Below, in pieces: positions 22,680-33,638 of a stretch of DNA of 64,000 bases (its first letter is position 1; every line of letters begins with the position of its first letter). The notes under the pieces are model-generated. The model was given only the letters and a program-made list of their open reading frames with translations, made no database searches and was not told the origin of the DNA. Location: positions 2,480,001 to 2,544,000 of the forward strand of contig CP089930.1 of the NCBI GenBank assembly GCA_021307345.1. The letters run 5' to 3'. This DNA is from Escherichia coli. Its GTDB lineage: Bacteria; Pseudomonadota; Gammaproteobacteria; Enterobacterales; Enterobacteriaceae. Made by a program: the position numbers and the translations under genes.

Positions 22680-23270
22680 TTAATCATCCTGGTGAGGGAA
22701 AAGCGTGTTATCGATCAGATCGCACAGGCAATTTACCGTCAGCATATGCATTTCCTGAATGCGAGCACTACGATGCGAAGGAATGCGGATCTCCACGTCC
22801 TGTGGCCCTAACAAACCGGCAAGTTCGCCGCCGTCATAGCCGGTCAATGCCACAATGGTCATATCACGTGTCACGGCGGCTTCAACTGCTTTTACGATAT
22901 CGCGGCTGTTGCCACGGGTGGAAATGGCTAATAACACATCTCCCGCATGTCCCAGCGCCCGCACCTGTTTTGCATACACTTCATCATGTAAGCGATCGTT
23001 GGCAATCGCCGTTAAGACAACATTATCAGTATTTAGTGCAATGGCAGGTAGGCTGGGTCGTTCCGTTTCGAAACGGTTGATCATGCTGGCAGCAAAATGC
23101 TGTGCATTGGCAGCGGAAGTTCCATTACCACAACAGAGGATTTTGTTGCCATTGAGCAGAGACTGAACCAGCGTCATGGCTGCACGGGAGATGGCATCCG
23201 GAAGCGCCTCTGCCGCTGCAATTTGAGTTTGAATGCTTTCAGTGAAGCAAGCTTTGATTCTTTCTTGCAC
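22680..23270 (-). CDS. diaA: DnaA initiator-associating protein DiaA
   Basis: Homotetrameric SIS-domain protein that binds DnaA and promotes its assembly at oriC for timely replication. It is 196 residues. The phosphosugar-isomerase-like SIS fold is seen in [15 protein letters not shown] and [10 protein letters not shown]. It lies between yraN and dolP in one minus-strand operon led by lpoA. Confidence 0.96.
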
Positions 23271-23289
23271 GCTAATCCTTAAACCTTAA

Positions 23290-23685
23290 TTATGAGTGGT
23301 CATTAAAGGCGTCCTTAATCCACTCAACCTCATTCCCGGTGAAGGCTACCACATCGAACCGGCAATCCACAGTATCAAAACTCCCATTATGACGTGCGAG
23401 CCACAAGCGGGCAGTCTGTAATAATTTGTGTTGTTTGCTGCGGGTCACACTGGCTGCCGCGCCGCCATAAAGTGCAGAACGGCGGTAACGCACCTCGACA
23501 AAAACGGTGGTCTGGCCTTCATGCATTATCAGATCAATCTCGCCGCCACGCTCGTTCACGTTAGCGGCGACAAAGCGCAGTCCTTTGCCTTCCAGCCAGC
23601 GACGCGCTTGTGCTTCCCACGCATCGCCGGTCTGTTTAGTGGTTAACTGGCGGGGACTACCTGACCTTGTTGGTACTGTAGCCAT
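23290..23685 (-). CDS. yraN: UPF0102 nuclease-fold protein YraN
   Basis: A 131-residue protein with the restriction-endonuclease-like core GGEIDLIM...VFVEVRYR (about 47-68), which carries the usual D-(E)xK-type acidic residues. Its role in vivo is unknown. Its start overlaps the 3' end of lpoA by 43 bp, so the two are tightly coupled. Confidence 0.92.
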   Translation of the reverse strand: MATVPTRSGSPRQLTTKQTGDAWEAQARRWLEGKGLRFVAANVNERGGEIDLIMHEGQTTVFVEVRYRRSALYGGAAASVTRSKQHKLLQTARLWLARHNGSFDTVDCRFDVVAFTGNEVEWIKDAFNDHS

Positions 23686-25679
23686 GATAACTTCCTGTTA
23701 ATCACGCAATCCGGGTTAGCCGTCAGACTTCCGGTATTACCGTTGATTTCAAAACCCTGAACCTGGCGCATTTGCGAGAAATGATTCGCCAGTGACCAGG
23801 CATCGACGCCCATCGCATACATGCGCGCCAACGAATAATCATTATTTACCGCACTGAGCGCCTGCTGCATTAACGGCAGATTACCGCCTGCCAGCATCGG
23901 GATTTCGCTGTACTGCAAGCCTTCCATCTCCAGTCGGAAATCCGGGCCAGCAGAGCCTCCTGCGCTGCGGGAGCTGGCGTACAACGTTGCACCGCTGTGA
24001 CTGCCGTTACGCATGGCGATCATCGGTTTGATGAAGGCGATTTCGGCTGGCGTTGCCACAATGTACACCGCATCGACACGACCGCCATTATCGATGAACT
24101 GGTCTCCGGTCGGCGTGGTTTGCAGGGTTGGATTGTTGGTCGTCATGCCGGAGTCGGTTGTCGCTCTGGGTGTAATCGGGCTACCTGTTAAAGCGATACC
24201 TGAACGGCCGTTAACACCCGCGTGTAATTCGCTGGTGGAACCAAATTTTTGTTGCAAAACGGTGCCGCCGCCGAGTTTCTGCCACTCTTGCGCAAACGCA
24301 TTGGCTACGCGATCGCCCAATGAACTGCGTGGGATCAGTACCAGCGGTGCTTGTTTACCCTGGTCACGAATATGACGCGCTGCATCGCGCGCTTCATCTT
24401 CTGGCGATAGCGCGAAGTAACAGATATTGGCGCGGTTTTCGATATTTTCCGGCTGATTGAGTGCCAGCACGTTCAGCGGGGTGTTGCTCTTGAGCAACTC
24501 CTCAACGTTATTTTTTAGCAGTGGACCGACTACAATACTCGCGCCATCCTGCTGAACCTGGTTGAGGATCTGGCTAAGTGGTTGTGATGAGGTATCGTAG
24601 ATTTTCAGTTCTGCGGATGGATTCGCCGGAGAGCTTACCGCTGCGGTGCTTGCCGGAGGGGCGCTTACAGGCACCGGCTGTGCGGCGGTTTCTTCACCTG
24701 TCAGATCGCTAACAGACGCTTGTGCCGGGCTGGCAACGCCGTCTACGGTTTGCGGCTGGGGTTGTTCTGCTACGTTAGCGGCAGGCGCGGCTGCTACCTG
24801 AGCCGCTACTGGCTGAGTGCCGATATTTTTCGCCGCTTCAAAGCCTTGCTGAATAGTGCGGCCAAACACTGCGGCCTGACCATTCAACGGCAACAGCAGG
24901 GCGATTTTGTTGGTTGACGCAGGTTTAAACGCTTTTACATTTACCAACTGCGTTGGCAGCATTTTCGCGCCCGGATTGTTCGGGTAACGTTTCTGCCAGT
25001 CGGCGATCCCGGCTTTCATCATGTCGGGGTCATTGCGGTTATCAAACCAGATGCGTTGCAGATCCAGCCAGCCTTGTAGGATGTTTTCGTCGGCGTTGAT
25101 CACCAGCGTATTCGCCTGCTGCTGGGTCATGGCGGAGAGCGCCTGCCAGGTGGCATCGATATTCTGCTGTTTTTCTTGCGCACCGAGTAACGGTTCCTGA
25201 GCAATTAATGCGCGCAATAAATCAATGGAAGGACGTCCCTGACTGGCATCGATTTTTGCCTGCCAGTAACGCGCCTGCTGGTTTTGCTCTAAATCTGCCG
25301 GAGTAATTTTAGCCAGCAAGGCCTGCGCGCCAGCAAAATCTTTTTGTGTCAGCTTAATCTCTACCGCCAGCAGAGATTTTTCGCGACGCTGGATATCGTT
25401 CAGTTCTTGCGGCAGCTGGTTAAACAGTTCAACCGCCTGCCCGGTTTTACCTTCTTTCACCAGTGCACGAATGGCGAGTAATTGCCAGTTGATCCTGGTA
25501 TCATCAGAGCTTTGCTGCATCTGCTGAAGATAAAAGGCAGAATCGGCCTGCGCCGTGCCCTGCATATAGGCAGTGGACTGATCGGGGGTATGGGTGCCAC
25601 AACCGGCGAAAATCAGGGCTGCCAGAACAACAGGCAGACAACGCGCGGCTTTCAAACGAGAAAATGTTGAGGGTACCAT
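23643..25679 (-). CDS. lpoA: Penicillin-binding protein activator LpoA
   Basis: Outer-membrane lipoprotein that reaches across the periplasm to activate the peptidoglycan synthase PBP1a. It is 678 residues. The lipobox is FAGC with Cys27 as lipidation site. It has an N-terminal TPR-like helical domain (to about 250), then a C-terminal periplasmic-binding-protein-like domain containing a flexible Ala/Pro-rich insert (about 295-360). I chose ATG 25679 because it gives a normal signal peptide; the frame extends 10 codons further. It is divergent from rsmI. Confidence 0.96.
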   Translation of the reverse strand: MVPSTFSRLKAARCLPVVLAALIFAGCGTHTPDQSTAYMQGTAQADSAFYLQQMQQSSDDTRINWQLLAIRALVKEGKTGQAVELFNQLPQELNDIQRREKSLLAVEIKLTQKDFAGAQALLAKITPADLEQNQQARYWQAKIDASQGRPSIDLLRALIAQEPLLGAQEKQQNIDATWQALSAMTQQQANTLVINADENILQGWLDLQRIWFDNRNDPDMMKAGIADWQKRYPNNPGAKMLPTQLVNVKAFKPASTNKIALLLPLNGQAAVFGRTIQQGFEAAKNIGTQPVAAQVAAAPAANVAEQPQPQTVDGVASPAQASVSDLTGEETAAQPVPVSAPPASTAAVSSPANPSAELKIYDTSSQPLSQILNQVQQDGASIVVGPLLKNNVEELLKSNTPLNVLALNQPENIENRANICYFALSPEDEARDAARHIRDQGKQAPLVLIPRSSLGDRVANAFAQEWQKLGGGTVLQQKFGSTSELHAGVNGRSGIALTGSPITPRATTDSGMTTNNPTLQTTPTGDQFIDNGGRVDAVYIVATPAEIAFIKPMIAMRNGSHSGATLYASSRSAGGSAGPDFRLEMEGLQYSEIPMLAGGNLPLMQQALSAVNNDYSLARMYAMGVDAWSLANHFSQMRQVQGFEINGNTGSLTANPDCVINRKLSWLQYQQGQVVPAS

Positions 25680-25743
25680 AATGTATCCAGTGATATTTTT
25701 TTTACGCAATTCTCAATATTAAATCGGCAATACGGACGACACA

Positions 25744-26607
25744 ATGAAACAACACCAATCGGCGGATAATTCTCAAGGTCAGCTCTACATTGTACCGACG
25801 CCAATCGGCAATCTGGCGGATATCACCCAGCGTGCGCTGGAGGTATTACAGGCCGTTGATCTGATTGCCGCCGAGGATACGCGTCATACCGGTTTGCTGC
25901 TGCAACATTTTGGGATAAACGCCCGACTGTTCGCCCTGCACGACCATAACGAACAACAGAAAGCCGAAACGCTGCTGGCGAAGCTGCAAGAGGGACAAAA
26001 CATTGCGCTGGTTTCTGATGCCGGAACGCCGCTGATTAACGACCCTGGCTACCATCTGGTGCGTACCTGCCGTGAAGCGGGGATTCGCGTGGTGCCGCTA
26101 CCGGGACCGTGTGCTGCTATCACTGCATTAAGCGCCGCTGGTTTACCATCCGATCGCTTTTGTTATGAAGGCTTTCTGCCCGCCAAATCGAAAGGTCGCC
26201 GTGATGCGCTAAAAGCGATTGAAGCGGAACCGCGCACGCTGATTTTTTATGAATCGACCCACCGTCTGTTAGATAGCCTGGAAGATATCGTCGCGGTGCT
26301 GGGGGAGTCCCGCTACGTGGTGCTGGCGCGAGAACTGACCAAAACCTGGGAAACCATTCACGGCGCGCCCGTTGGCGAGCTGCTGGCGTGGGTCAAAGAA
26401 GATGAAAACCGTCGCAAAGGCGAAATGGTGCTGATTGTCGAAGGCCATAAAGCACAGGAAGAAGACTTACCCGCCGATGCACTACGCACGCTGGCGCTGC
26501 TACAGGCAGAACTGCCGCTGAAAAAAGCGGCGGCGCTGGCAGCAGAAATTCACGGCGTGAAGAAAAACGCGCTGTATAAGTATGCGCTGGAGCAGCAAGG
26601 GGAGTGA
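25744..26607 (+). CDS. rsmI: 16S rRNA 2'-O-ribose C1402 methyltransferase
   Basis: SAM-dependent tetrapyrrole-methylase-type enzyme that methylates the ribose of C1402 in the decoding centre of 16S rRNA. It is 287 residues. Conserved stretches include [13 protein letters not shown] near the N-terminus, AAEDTRHT, and [13 protein letters not shown]. It is divergent from lpoA with a 64-bp gap and converges on agaI. Confidence 0.96.
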
Positions 26608-26609
26608 TT

Positions 26610-26646
26610 ACAGGCATTGCAGCAGGAATAGAGCTGCGATGCCTGT
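26610..26646. other. Hairpin between convergent rsmI and agaI
   Basis: ACAGGCAT-t-GCAGC pairs with GCTGC-GATGCCTGT around a short loop. There is no clear T run on either strand, so it may act as a weak bidirectional terminator. K-12 carries the yraHIJK fimbrial genes at this junction; here only 49 bp separate the two genes. Confidence 0.5.
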
Positions 26647-26656
26647 ACTTGGTGAG

Positions 26657-27370
26657 TTAACGGCGACACATCTCATCAATTACGCATGTGAAGTGGTTAT
26701 GCAGCCATAAAAACGAAGCCGGGATCGTGGTGGAGACTTTAGCCGTGAGAAAACGTTCTGTCGCATCCTGCTTTCCTTCGCCAGTCACCAGTAACAAAAC
26801 TTCGCGGGCATTGAGAATATCCTTCAAGCCTAAGGTGATCCCGCGAGTCACGGGACGACCAGCGGTTTTTAACATCTCATGTTGCTGGGTTTTCGCGTCA
26901 AGTTGGCTGATATGGCAGGCCGGTTGCAGGCTTTCTCCCGGTTCGTTCAGCCCAAGATGACCGTTTTTCCCTAGTCCGAGAACGCACAAATCGAGACCGC
27001 CTTTGCGCGCAATCAGATTCGTTACCCGCTCGCACTCTGTCTCGTTTATCTCTTCGGAGCGAAAGCTGATGAGCTGGTCTTCACGTAACCCCAGCGGCTG
27101 CACGATATGCTGCTGAAGGAAAGTTTCGCAGGTGCCGGGCACGGTTAATGGCAGATCCACCCATTCGTCGAGCTTCACGAAGGTCAGTTGGCTGACATCA
27201 ACGTGCTGCTGGTGGATTTTTTCTACCAGATAATGATACGTCAGTAATGGCGTCGCTCCGGTCGCCAGGCAAATCACGGCATTTGGTTTGCTACGGATCA
27301 CGTCCAATAAATATTCGCTGGCGCGTTCACTTAACACCGTATAGTTTTCAACTTGCTGTAAGGTTTGCAT
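26657..27370 (-). CDS. agaI: AgaI, NagB-like putative galactosamine-6-phosphate isomerase
   Basis: Sugar-phosphate isomerase/deaminase family protein at the distal end of the aga operon. It is 237 residues from ATG 27370, with family motifs CLATGATPL and LGLGKNGHLGLNEPG. Genetic work in E. coli indicates AgaS, not AgaI, is the required deaminase/isomerase, so AgaI may be dispensable. I preferred the ATG at 27370, with AAGGA upstream. K-12 annotation uses a slightly longer start. Confidence 0.85.
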   Translation of the reverse strand: MQTLQQVENYTVLSERASEYLLDVIRSKPNAVICLATGATPLLTYHYLVEKIHQQHVDVSQLTFVKLDEWVDLPLTVPGTCETFLQQHIVQPLGLREDQLISFRSEEINETECERVTNLIARKGGLDLCVLGLGKNGHLGLNEPGESLQPACHISQLDAKTQQHEMLKTAGRPVTRGITLGLKDILNAREVLLLVTGEGKQDATERFLTAKVSTTIPASFLWLHNHFTCVIDEMCRR

Positions 27371-27437
27371 GAGGAGAAATTCCTTGTGTAGAGAGGCACC
27401 ACCAGGTGTGATACGGAGACCGATGACAAACGCCAAA

Positions 27438-27540
27438 TTGCCTGATGCGCTACGCTTATCAGTCCTACATTGTTTCTGCAATATATTGAATTTGCATGAT
27501 TTTGTAGGCCGGATAAGGCGTTCACGCCGCATCCGGCATG
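27438..27540. repeat. BIME (two REP units) between agaD and agaI
   Basis: REP-like TTGCCTGATGCGCTACGCTT and, after a linker, GTAGGCCGGATAAGGCG ... CGCCGCATCCGGC in inverted arrangement. It lies inside the operon and may lower agaI mRNA relative to agaD. Confidence 0.85.
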
Positions 27541-27598
27541 GACAAAGCGCACTTTGTCAACAATCTGAGGCTGCGTCAGATGCAGTGCCTCGTTCCAT

Positions 27599-28390
27599 TT
27601 ACAAAATGCCGAATGCGGAACAAACAATAGAGAGCACAAACGTCACGCCGATTAACAGCACCGGATGCGCTTTTTTCACCCGCAGGAAGTAATACATCAG
27701 CAGGGTGTAGGCCATCGGTAAAATGTTCGGGAAGACTTTATCGAAGAAATCCTGTTGCAGTGCGACGCTGTGGGTACTGTCGATAGCAAACGACGTCACC
27801 ACGTTAATATGCACATACGAGGCAATCAGCCCGCCGATTACCGTGATTCCGAGGATGGTTGCCGAACGGGCGATCATTTGCGAGTTCTCTCGTACTTTAT
27901 CGATCGCCTTCACGCCGACCGAATAACCGACGTGGGTCCAACCGACGCGCAGGAAAAAGATAAGCAGGTAAACGGCGAAAAACAGAATCGGCCCCAGCAG
28001 GTTTCCCTGGCTGGCGAATGATGAGCAAATCCCCGCCATAATCGGCAACAAGGTAAACCAGAAAATCGCATCGCCAATTCCCGCGATTGGGCCAAACAGC
28101 GCCACTTTCAGACCTTTAATGGTGTCGCGGTTTTCCCCTTTCTCTTCCATCGAAATTAATAACCCCATCAGGAATCCGACCAGATTTGGGTGGGTATTAA
28201 TAAATTCGAGGTTATCTTTCATTGCCGCGCTTAAGCCCGGTTTGTCGTCCTTATAAATCTTTTTCAGGATCGGCAACATTGCCCAGGTAAAACCGCCTGC
28301 CTGCATCCTTTCGTAGTTAAAGCTCGCTTGCAGCAGCGACGAACGAAAGCCCAGGCGGGTGATATCTTTTTTACTGATTTCAGATCCCAT
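27599..28390 (-). CDS. agaD: Galactosamine PTS permease subunit IID (AgaD)
   Basis: Membrane subunit IID of a mannose-family phosphotransferase system for D-galactosamine. It is 263 residues from ATG 28390 (MGSEISKKDITRLGF), with several hydrophobic helices and the IID stretch LLQASFNYERMQAGGF. It overlaps the agaC stop by 11 bp. The next gene on the operon, agaI, follows after a BIME. Confidence 0.93.
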   Translation of the reverse strand: MGSEISKKDITRLGFRSSLLQASFNYERMQAGGFTWAMLPILKKIYKDDKPGLSAAMKDNLEFINTHPNLVGFLMGLLISMEEKGENRDTIKGLKVALFGPIAGIGDAIFWFTLLPIMAGICSSFASQGNLLGPILFFAVYLLIFFLRVGWTHVGYSVGVKAIDKVRENSQMIARSATILGITVIGGLIASYVHINVVTSFAIDSTHSVALQQDFFDKVFPNILPMAYTLLMYYFLRVKKAHPVLLIGVTFVLSIVCSAFGIL

Positions 28391-29183
28391 TGCTGTAGTC
28401 CTCTTCTTCATTTTTACTGGCAACGGGCTGCGGTTGCGCTTGCTGCCGGGATTTCGCATTGAAAAACTCATACACCGCAAAGCCTGCGCCCAGTACGGCA
28501 ACTGGCAACAGGTTGCTGACCTGGATGTAGCAAACAAACAGGAAACCGGCGATCAGGTAAGGAATATATTGCGCTTTGAACATCACGCGCAGCAGCAGGC
28601 CAAAACCAACGGCAGGCAGAATGCCGCCAGCCACTTCAAAGCCGTGGGTCAACCAGGCGGGCATTGCTTTTACCAGCGCCTGCATCGCACCCTGCGCCAG
28701 GTAAGTACAGAGGAAAGCAATCACCGCATACGAAAAGGCAACAATCAGCATCGTTGTCCAGTTAAGTCGGGAAAACGCTGCTGTATCCGCCTCTTGTGCG
28801 CATTTATCGGCTTTGGTCATAAATAATGAGAAAGCGGAATAGAAGAACAGAATGACGTATTGCATTAACAAACTAAACGGCAGGCCAAGACCAATTGCCG
28901 TTTTGGCATCGACGCCCGTAGACCACGCAATGACGGTGGTCATCAGACCCGCCATAATTGGGTTGGGCGGCTGAACACCCCCGGCAGGGGTTAATCCGGC
29001 GAAAGCCAGCTCTGTCAAGCCACCGGTAATTAAGCCAGTCTGAATATCACCGAGAATAGCACCTGTAAGGGTACAAACGATTATCGGGCGGAATAAAAAT
29101 AAGGCTTCCAGCCAAAAATCAATCCCCAGAACGAAAACTAATGCCGCCAGGGATAATCCCTGAAGTAGGGTTATTTCATGCAT
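28380..29183 (-). CDS. agaC: Galactosamine PTS permease subunit IIC (AgaC)
   Basis: Membrane subunit IIC, 267 residues, highly hydrophobic, with the IIC motif GGLTELAFAGLTPAGGVQPPNP. It pairs with AgaB (IIB) and AgaD (IID) to transport and phosphorylate galactosamine. This permease has no IIA gene of its own and is expected to use AgaF. Confidence 0.93.
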   Translation of the reverse strand: MHEITLLQGLSLAALVFVLGIDFWLEALFLFRPIIVCTLTGAILGDIQTGLITGGLTELAFAGLTPAGGVQPPNPIMAGLMTTVIAWSTGVDAKTAIGLGLPFSLLMQYVILFFYSAFSLFMTKADKCAQEADTAAFSRLNWTTMLIVAFSYAVIAFLCTYLAQGAMQALVKAMPAWLTHGFEVAGGILPAVGFGLLLRVMFKAQYIPYLIAGFLFVCYIQVSNLLPVAVLGAGFAVYEFFNAKSRQQAQPQPVASKNEEEDYSNGI

Positions 29184-29221
29184 TTTTATTACCTCAAACC
29201 AGTATTAAGGCGATGTTAGAT

Positions 29222-29698
29222 TTAGTCAGGGATTTGTTCTTTTTGATCGCCCGGGACGTCCTGAATAAAAACATTCACACCACGTTGTTTAATAAAACGT
29301 AAGTCCGTGAGATCCTGGTCATCGACATAAACTTTACTACTTATTTGCTTTTTCCCTTCCGAGAAATGCATATTGCCGACGTTGACATCTTTCAGATCAA
29401 TGCCACCTTCTACTAATTTACGTACCGTTTTCGGCGTACGGCAAATCAGGAAGATCTTCTGATGTGGTGCAGCTTTGCCGATGACATTAATGGTTTTTTC
29501 GACAGTAAAGAAACGGATACCAAAGCCGTAGGTTTCCGCAGTAATACCCATCAGTTTCTGTTGGATATCATCGTTAGCGACAACATCATCCACGACCACC
29601 AGCAGATTCGCACCGATGGTGGATGTCCAGGTCACGCCAACCTGGCCATGAACCAGACGGTTATCGATACGGGTTAAGAGAATATTTGGACTGCTCAT
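29222..29698 (-). CDS. agaB: Galactosamine PTS subunit IIB (AgaB)
   Basis: Cytosolic IIB phosphocarrier of the mannose family, 158 residues. The phosphorylated histidine is His17 in the motif DNRLVHGQVG. A 167-bp spacer without an ORF separates it from kbaY upstream. Confidence 0.94.
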   Translation of the reverse strand: MSSPNILLTRIDNRLVHGQVGVTWTSTIGANLLVVVDDVVANDDIQQKLMGITAETYGFGIRFFTVEKTINVIGKAAPHQKIFLICRTPKTVRKLVEGGIDLKDVNVGNMHFSEGKKQISSKVYVDDQDLTDLRFIKQRGVNVFIQDVPGDQKEQIPD

Positions 29699-29865
29699 TA
29701 TGTAATCCTCACCATAAAAGTTTAATAATATAATTTTTTTAAATATATTATCGTTGCGACATTGTACTGATGTATTAATTAAGGTTTACTCATTTCCTTT
29801 GCCATTAAGGCACTATCCGATATTAGTCGAGCAGTACTTATTAATAAATCGTATAAATTTAATGG

Positions 29866-30738
<873 letters not shown>

Positions 30739-31887
30739 TTATTCCTGCCACGGATGAATAATTACGCCTTGCACCACGCGGTTTACGGTGCCACTGGCTG
30801 ATGGGGAATCCGGCGTATTGCCCATATGCAGCGACTGCATCAGTGCAAACGTCTGGGCGTACATCAGGAAGCAAAATGCCTGCTCAACGTCGATAAAGTG
30901 ACGGGATGGCGGCAGGATGATATGCGGGCCGGCGGCAACAATGTCGTTGCTTTCAGCGGCGATGGCGATCACGCGCATTGCCTGGTTGTCGCGGCGGAGT
31001 TCTGCCAGCAGATCAAGATCATACTGACGGGTGTAGGGGTGGCTGGAGACAAACACCACGACCAGCGTTTCATCATCGACCAGCGATTTCGGGCCATGAC
31101 GGAATCCGGTCGGGGAATCATAAAAAGCCGCCAGTTTACCCGCCGTCAGTTCCAGCACTTTCAGCGCCGACTCACGTGCCGCGCCCTGTAAGCCACCGCT
31201 GCCGAGATAAACGATCCGTTTCCACGGCGCGTAACCAAACACGCCTTCGCTGAAATCGCCGAGCGAGGTCAGGATCGCCTGGCAACGATCCGCCACGTCG
31301 CGGAAGGTCTGGCTGTTGATTGTCTCAGGCGCGAAAACCGCGAGGCAGCTGGCCATCATGGTGGTAATACTGCTGGTCATCGCAAAGCCGCGATCGTGCG
31401 TTTCTGCGGGCATCAGCAGGGCAAACGCGTTATCGCTGTTGAGCGCGTTTTGATAGAGATCGCCCGCTTCATTGCAGGTGATCGGCAGGTGATAGCACTC
31501 CGGTACAAATTGATTTGCCAGTTCCACGGCGGCGACGCTTTCCGGGCTATTGCCGGATCGACCGAAGGAGATCAGCAGCAGCGGATGCGCTGGATTCAGG
31601 TAGTCCATCGGATTGGTAACCAGATCGGTGGTCGGTACGGCGCTGAAGTTTTTGCCGGTATGGCTGGCGAGCCACGGCGCGATGATGTCACCGATAAATG
31701 CCGAGGTTCCGGCACCGGTCAGGATTACCCGCAGGTTCTCTTTGCGCAGTAACGGTTCAAGAAAGTTATTGAGCGCGGAACGTAGCGCGTCAATGTTGGC
31801 GAGCGAACGAAGCCACGCGCGAGGCTGATGGCGGATCTCTTCTTCAGTCCATGTGCCGGTGGTGGCAGGGGGGTAATTTTCTGGCAT
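30739..31887 (-). CDS. agaS: Galactosamine-6-phosphate deaminase/isomerase AgaS
   Basis: Converts galactosamine-6-phosphate to tagatose-6-phosphate and ammonia. It is 382 residues with two SIS domains (GAGTSAFIG and SFGRSGNSPES in the first, LGSGGLQGAARES in the second). It has its own promoter region with AgaR-type sites upstream. The gene that normally precedes it, agaA, is absent. Confidence 0.95.
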   Translation of the reverse strand: MPENYPPATTGTWTEEEIRHQPRAWLRSLANIDALRSALNNFLEPLLRKENLRVILTGAGTSAFIGDIIAPWLASHTGKNFSAVPTTDLVTNPMDYLNPAHPLLLISFGRSGNSPESVAAVELANQFVPECYHLPITCNEAGDLYQNALNSDNAFALLMPAETHDRGFAMTSSITTMMASCLAVFAPETINSQTFRDVADRCQAILTSLGDFSEGVFGYAPWKRIVYLGSGGLQGAARESALKVLELTAGKLAAFYDSPTGFRHGPKSLVDDETLVVVFVSSHPYTRQYDLDLLAELRRDNQAMRVIAIAAESNDIVAAGPHIILPPSRHFIDVEQAFCFLMYAQTFALMQSLHMGNTPDSPSASGTVNRVVQGVIIHPWQE

Positions 31888-31940
31888 AACTCAATCCTTA
31901 GTCTGATGAACTTGACGTCGGGCGTTATAGCTTTCGCTTG

Positions 31941-32037
31941 CCTTTCGTTTCATTTCACTTGGTGATATCTTTCGTTGATTAAAATTTATAGAAAAGAAAC
32001 TGAAAGTTCAATGAAGAAAAAAGAAATAAAACGAAAT
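31941..32037 (-). promoter_or_regulatory. agaS promoter region with AgaR-type operators
   Basis: CTTTCGTTTCATTTCACTT (31942-31960) matches the AgaR pattern of CTTTCG-TTT-rich half-sites. Related sites are at 31966-31980 (ATCTTTCGTTGATT) and 32020-32037 (AAGAAATAAAACGAAATT). On the minus strand TTGAAC, a 17-bp spacer and TAAATT sit between them as a possible promoter. AgaR is known to bind upstream of agaS in K-12. Confidence 0.6.
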
Positions 32038-32104
32038 TTGTGATCGTTGAAAGAAAAGACAAGGGAAGATAAAGGGATTGTTTGATGGGGGGATATTTGC
32101 ACCG

Positions 32105-32190
32105 ATTGCCGGATGCGGCGTAAACGCCTTATCCGCCTGGCTGTCACCAACCGTAGGTCGGATAAGACGCGTCAGCGTCGCATCCGACAC
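32105..32190. repeat. BIME in the agaF-agaS gap
   Basis: Two inverted REP units: GCCGGATGCGGCGTAAACGC ... TTATCCG and GTAGGTCGGATAAGACGC ... GCATCCGAC. It sits where agaA is found in strains with a full cluster. Confidence 0.85.
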
Positions 32191-32307
32191 CGGTGCAAAA
32201 GTCAAAACAAAAGAAAAAAAGCCTCGGGGGGAAGTAAAAGCCAGATAAAGAAATGAAAGTGTAAACGCCACTCACTGTCTTTTACTAACAGCGGCGGGGC
32301 GCTTACC

Positions 32308-32742
32308 TCATATTCCTTCCTCGACCGGACATTCTTTATGGCAGCGGCCTAACTCGTCCACCAGACTGGTCAGCCCACGGTGTCCGCACTCCAGCGCCTG
32401 CACACGGAATTCTTCTCCGCTTAACCCTTCGCGCTCCAGCACCATTTCCAGTAATAGTTGCAAATTGGTGCCGGTGATCACTTCACAGCCCGGTTTTTGC
32501 ATCGCCAGCGTTGAAGCTACGCGAAACGGTGTGCCGCCCAGCAAATCCGTCAGAAAAACAATGCCGTCTTCACAATCCAGTTGGGCGATGGCTTCTTCAA
32601 GCTGCGATGTAAGCAGCGCGGTGCTTGAGGTTTCCGGAAAATCAATGGCGATAAACTGTGATTGCTCACCGAGGATTTGCTTCATTGCTTTTTCCATGCC
32701 GCTGGCAAATCCACCATGCCCTGTCAAAATAATACTTAACAT
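32308..32742 (-). CDS. agaF: N-acetylgalactosamine PTS subunit IIA (AgaF)
   Basis: Cytosolic IIA subunit of the mannose family, 144 residues. The phosphorylated His9 is in ILTGHGGFASG, and the domain continues to FLTDLLGGTPFR. It receives phosphate from HPr and serves AgaV; it probably also serves the IIA-less AgaBCD permease. K-12 lacks this gene through the agaW-agaA deletion. Confidence 0.95.
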   Translation of the reverse strand: MLSIILTGHGGFASGMEKAMKQILGEQSQFIAIDFPETSSTALLTSQLEEAIAQLDCEDGIVFLTDLLGGTPFRVASTLAMQKPGCEVITGTNLQLLLEMVLEREGLSGEEFRVQALECGHRGLTSLVDELGRCHKECPVEEGI

Positions 32743-32759
32743 CTAATACCTCATTGTAT

Positions 32760-33638
32760 TTAAAGGAAATGACAGAATTTACCGACGATGCCGAGAACCA
32801 CAGTGATTGCAATCAGGCGCAGCGGACTCCAGCCGCGACGTACCAGCCAGAACATGGTCAGGGTATAGACCAGCGGTAAGAAGGCAGGCATCAGTTTGTC
32901 GATAACGTCAGTCTGTAGCTTAACCACTGCGTCGCCTGCCGTGATTTCCAGCGTGGTGCTTAATCGGACATAGGTTGCTACCAGCGCGCCGATCACCGTC
33001 ATCCCGACGATAGACGCCGCATGACCGACTTTTTTGGTATTCGCTTTAATTAGCGGGATCGCCGCCACGCCCATTCGATAAGCGTAATGCGCAAGACCAA
33101 AACGCAGACCGAGATGCACCACGTTGAATAACACGATAAATACCACGGCGCCGAGAATAGAGCCTTGCAACGCCAGACTGGCACCAATCCCGCCGCAAAT
33201 TGGCAGCAACGTCAGCCAGAACATCGCATCGCCAATCCCGCCGAGCGGCGCACCGACAGCAATTTTGGTGCTCTGAATACTGTTAACGTCCTGCTTAGAA
33301 CGCTCCATCGCAAGGATAATGCCGATCACAAACGTCACCAGAAACGGGTGAGTATTGAAAAAGCCCATATGGCCTTTCATGGCGCGCGCCAGGTCGCGTT
33401 TATTGGTATGGATCTTTTTCAGTGCAGGCAGCAGACCGTACAACCAGCCGGAAGCCTGCATACGTTCGTAGTTGAAAGAAGCCTGTAACAGCATGGAACG
33501 CCATGCGACGCGATTGATATCTTTTTTCGTTAACTCCGCGCCAATGCTTTGATCTTCATATACGTTTTCATTGACGCCAGTCAGCAGTGCTTCTTCGTTT
33601 TCACTGACGTTCGGCAGGGTCGTTTGATTAGATGCCAT
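32760..33638 (-). CDS. agaE: N-acetylgalactosamine PTS permease subunit IID (AgaE)
   Basis: IID membrane subunit, 292 residues from ATG 33638 (MASNQTTLPNVSEN). It contains LLQASFNYERMQASGW, almost the same stretch as in AgaD, showing that the two permeases arose by duplication. It overlaps agaW by 11 bp, the same overlap as agaC/agaD. It is deleted in K-12 but complete here. Confidence 0.94.
   Translation of the reverse strand: MASNQTTLPNVSENEEALLTGVNENVYEDQSIGAELTKKDINRVAWRSMLLQASFNYERMQASGWLYGLLPALKKIHTNKRDLARAMKGHMGFFNTHPFLVTFVIGIILAMERSKQDVNSIQSTKIAVGAPLGGIGDAMFWLTLLPICGGIGASLALQGSILGAVVFIVLFNVVHLGLRFGLAHYAYRMGVAAIPLIKANTKKVGHAASIVGMTVIGALVATYVRLSTTLEITAGDAVVKLQTDVIDKLMPAFLPLVYTLTMFWLVRRGWSPLRLIAITVVLGIVGKFCHFL

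Larger units (their letters stand above)
31888..32307. other. 420-bp gap between agaF and agaS lacking agaA
   Basis: No ORF resembling N-acetylgalactosamine-6-phosphate deacetylase (about 377 codons) fits here on either strand. The gap holds the agaS promoter and AgaR-type sites on its left, a BIME in the middle, and about 110 bp of unassigned sequence after the agaF stop. Confidence 0.8.

Noticed and set aside
32008-32271. An 87-codon ORF in the agaF-agaS gap as an agaA fragment
   Set aside because: It reads through the BIME and AgaR sites and shows none of the deacetylase's metal-binding motifs.
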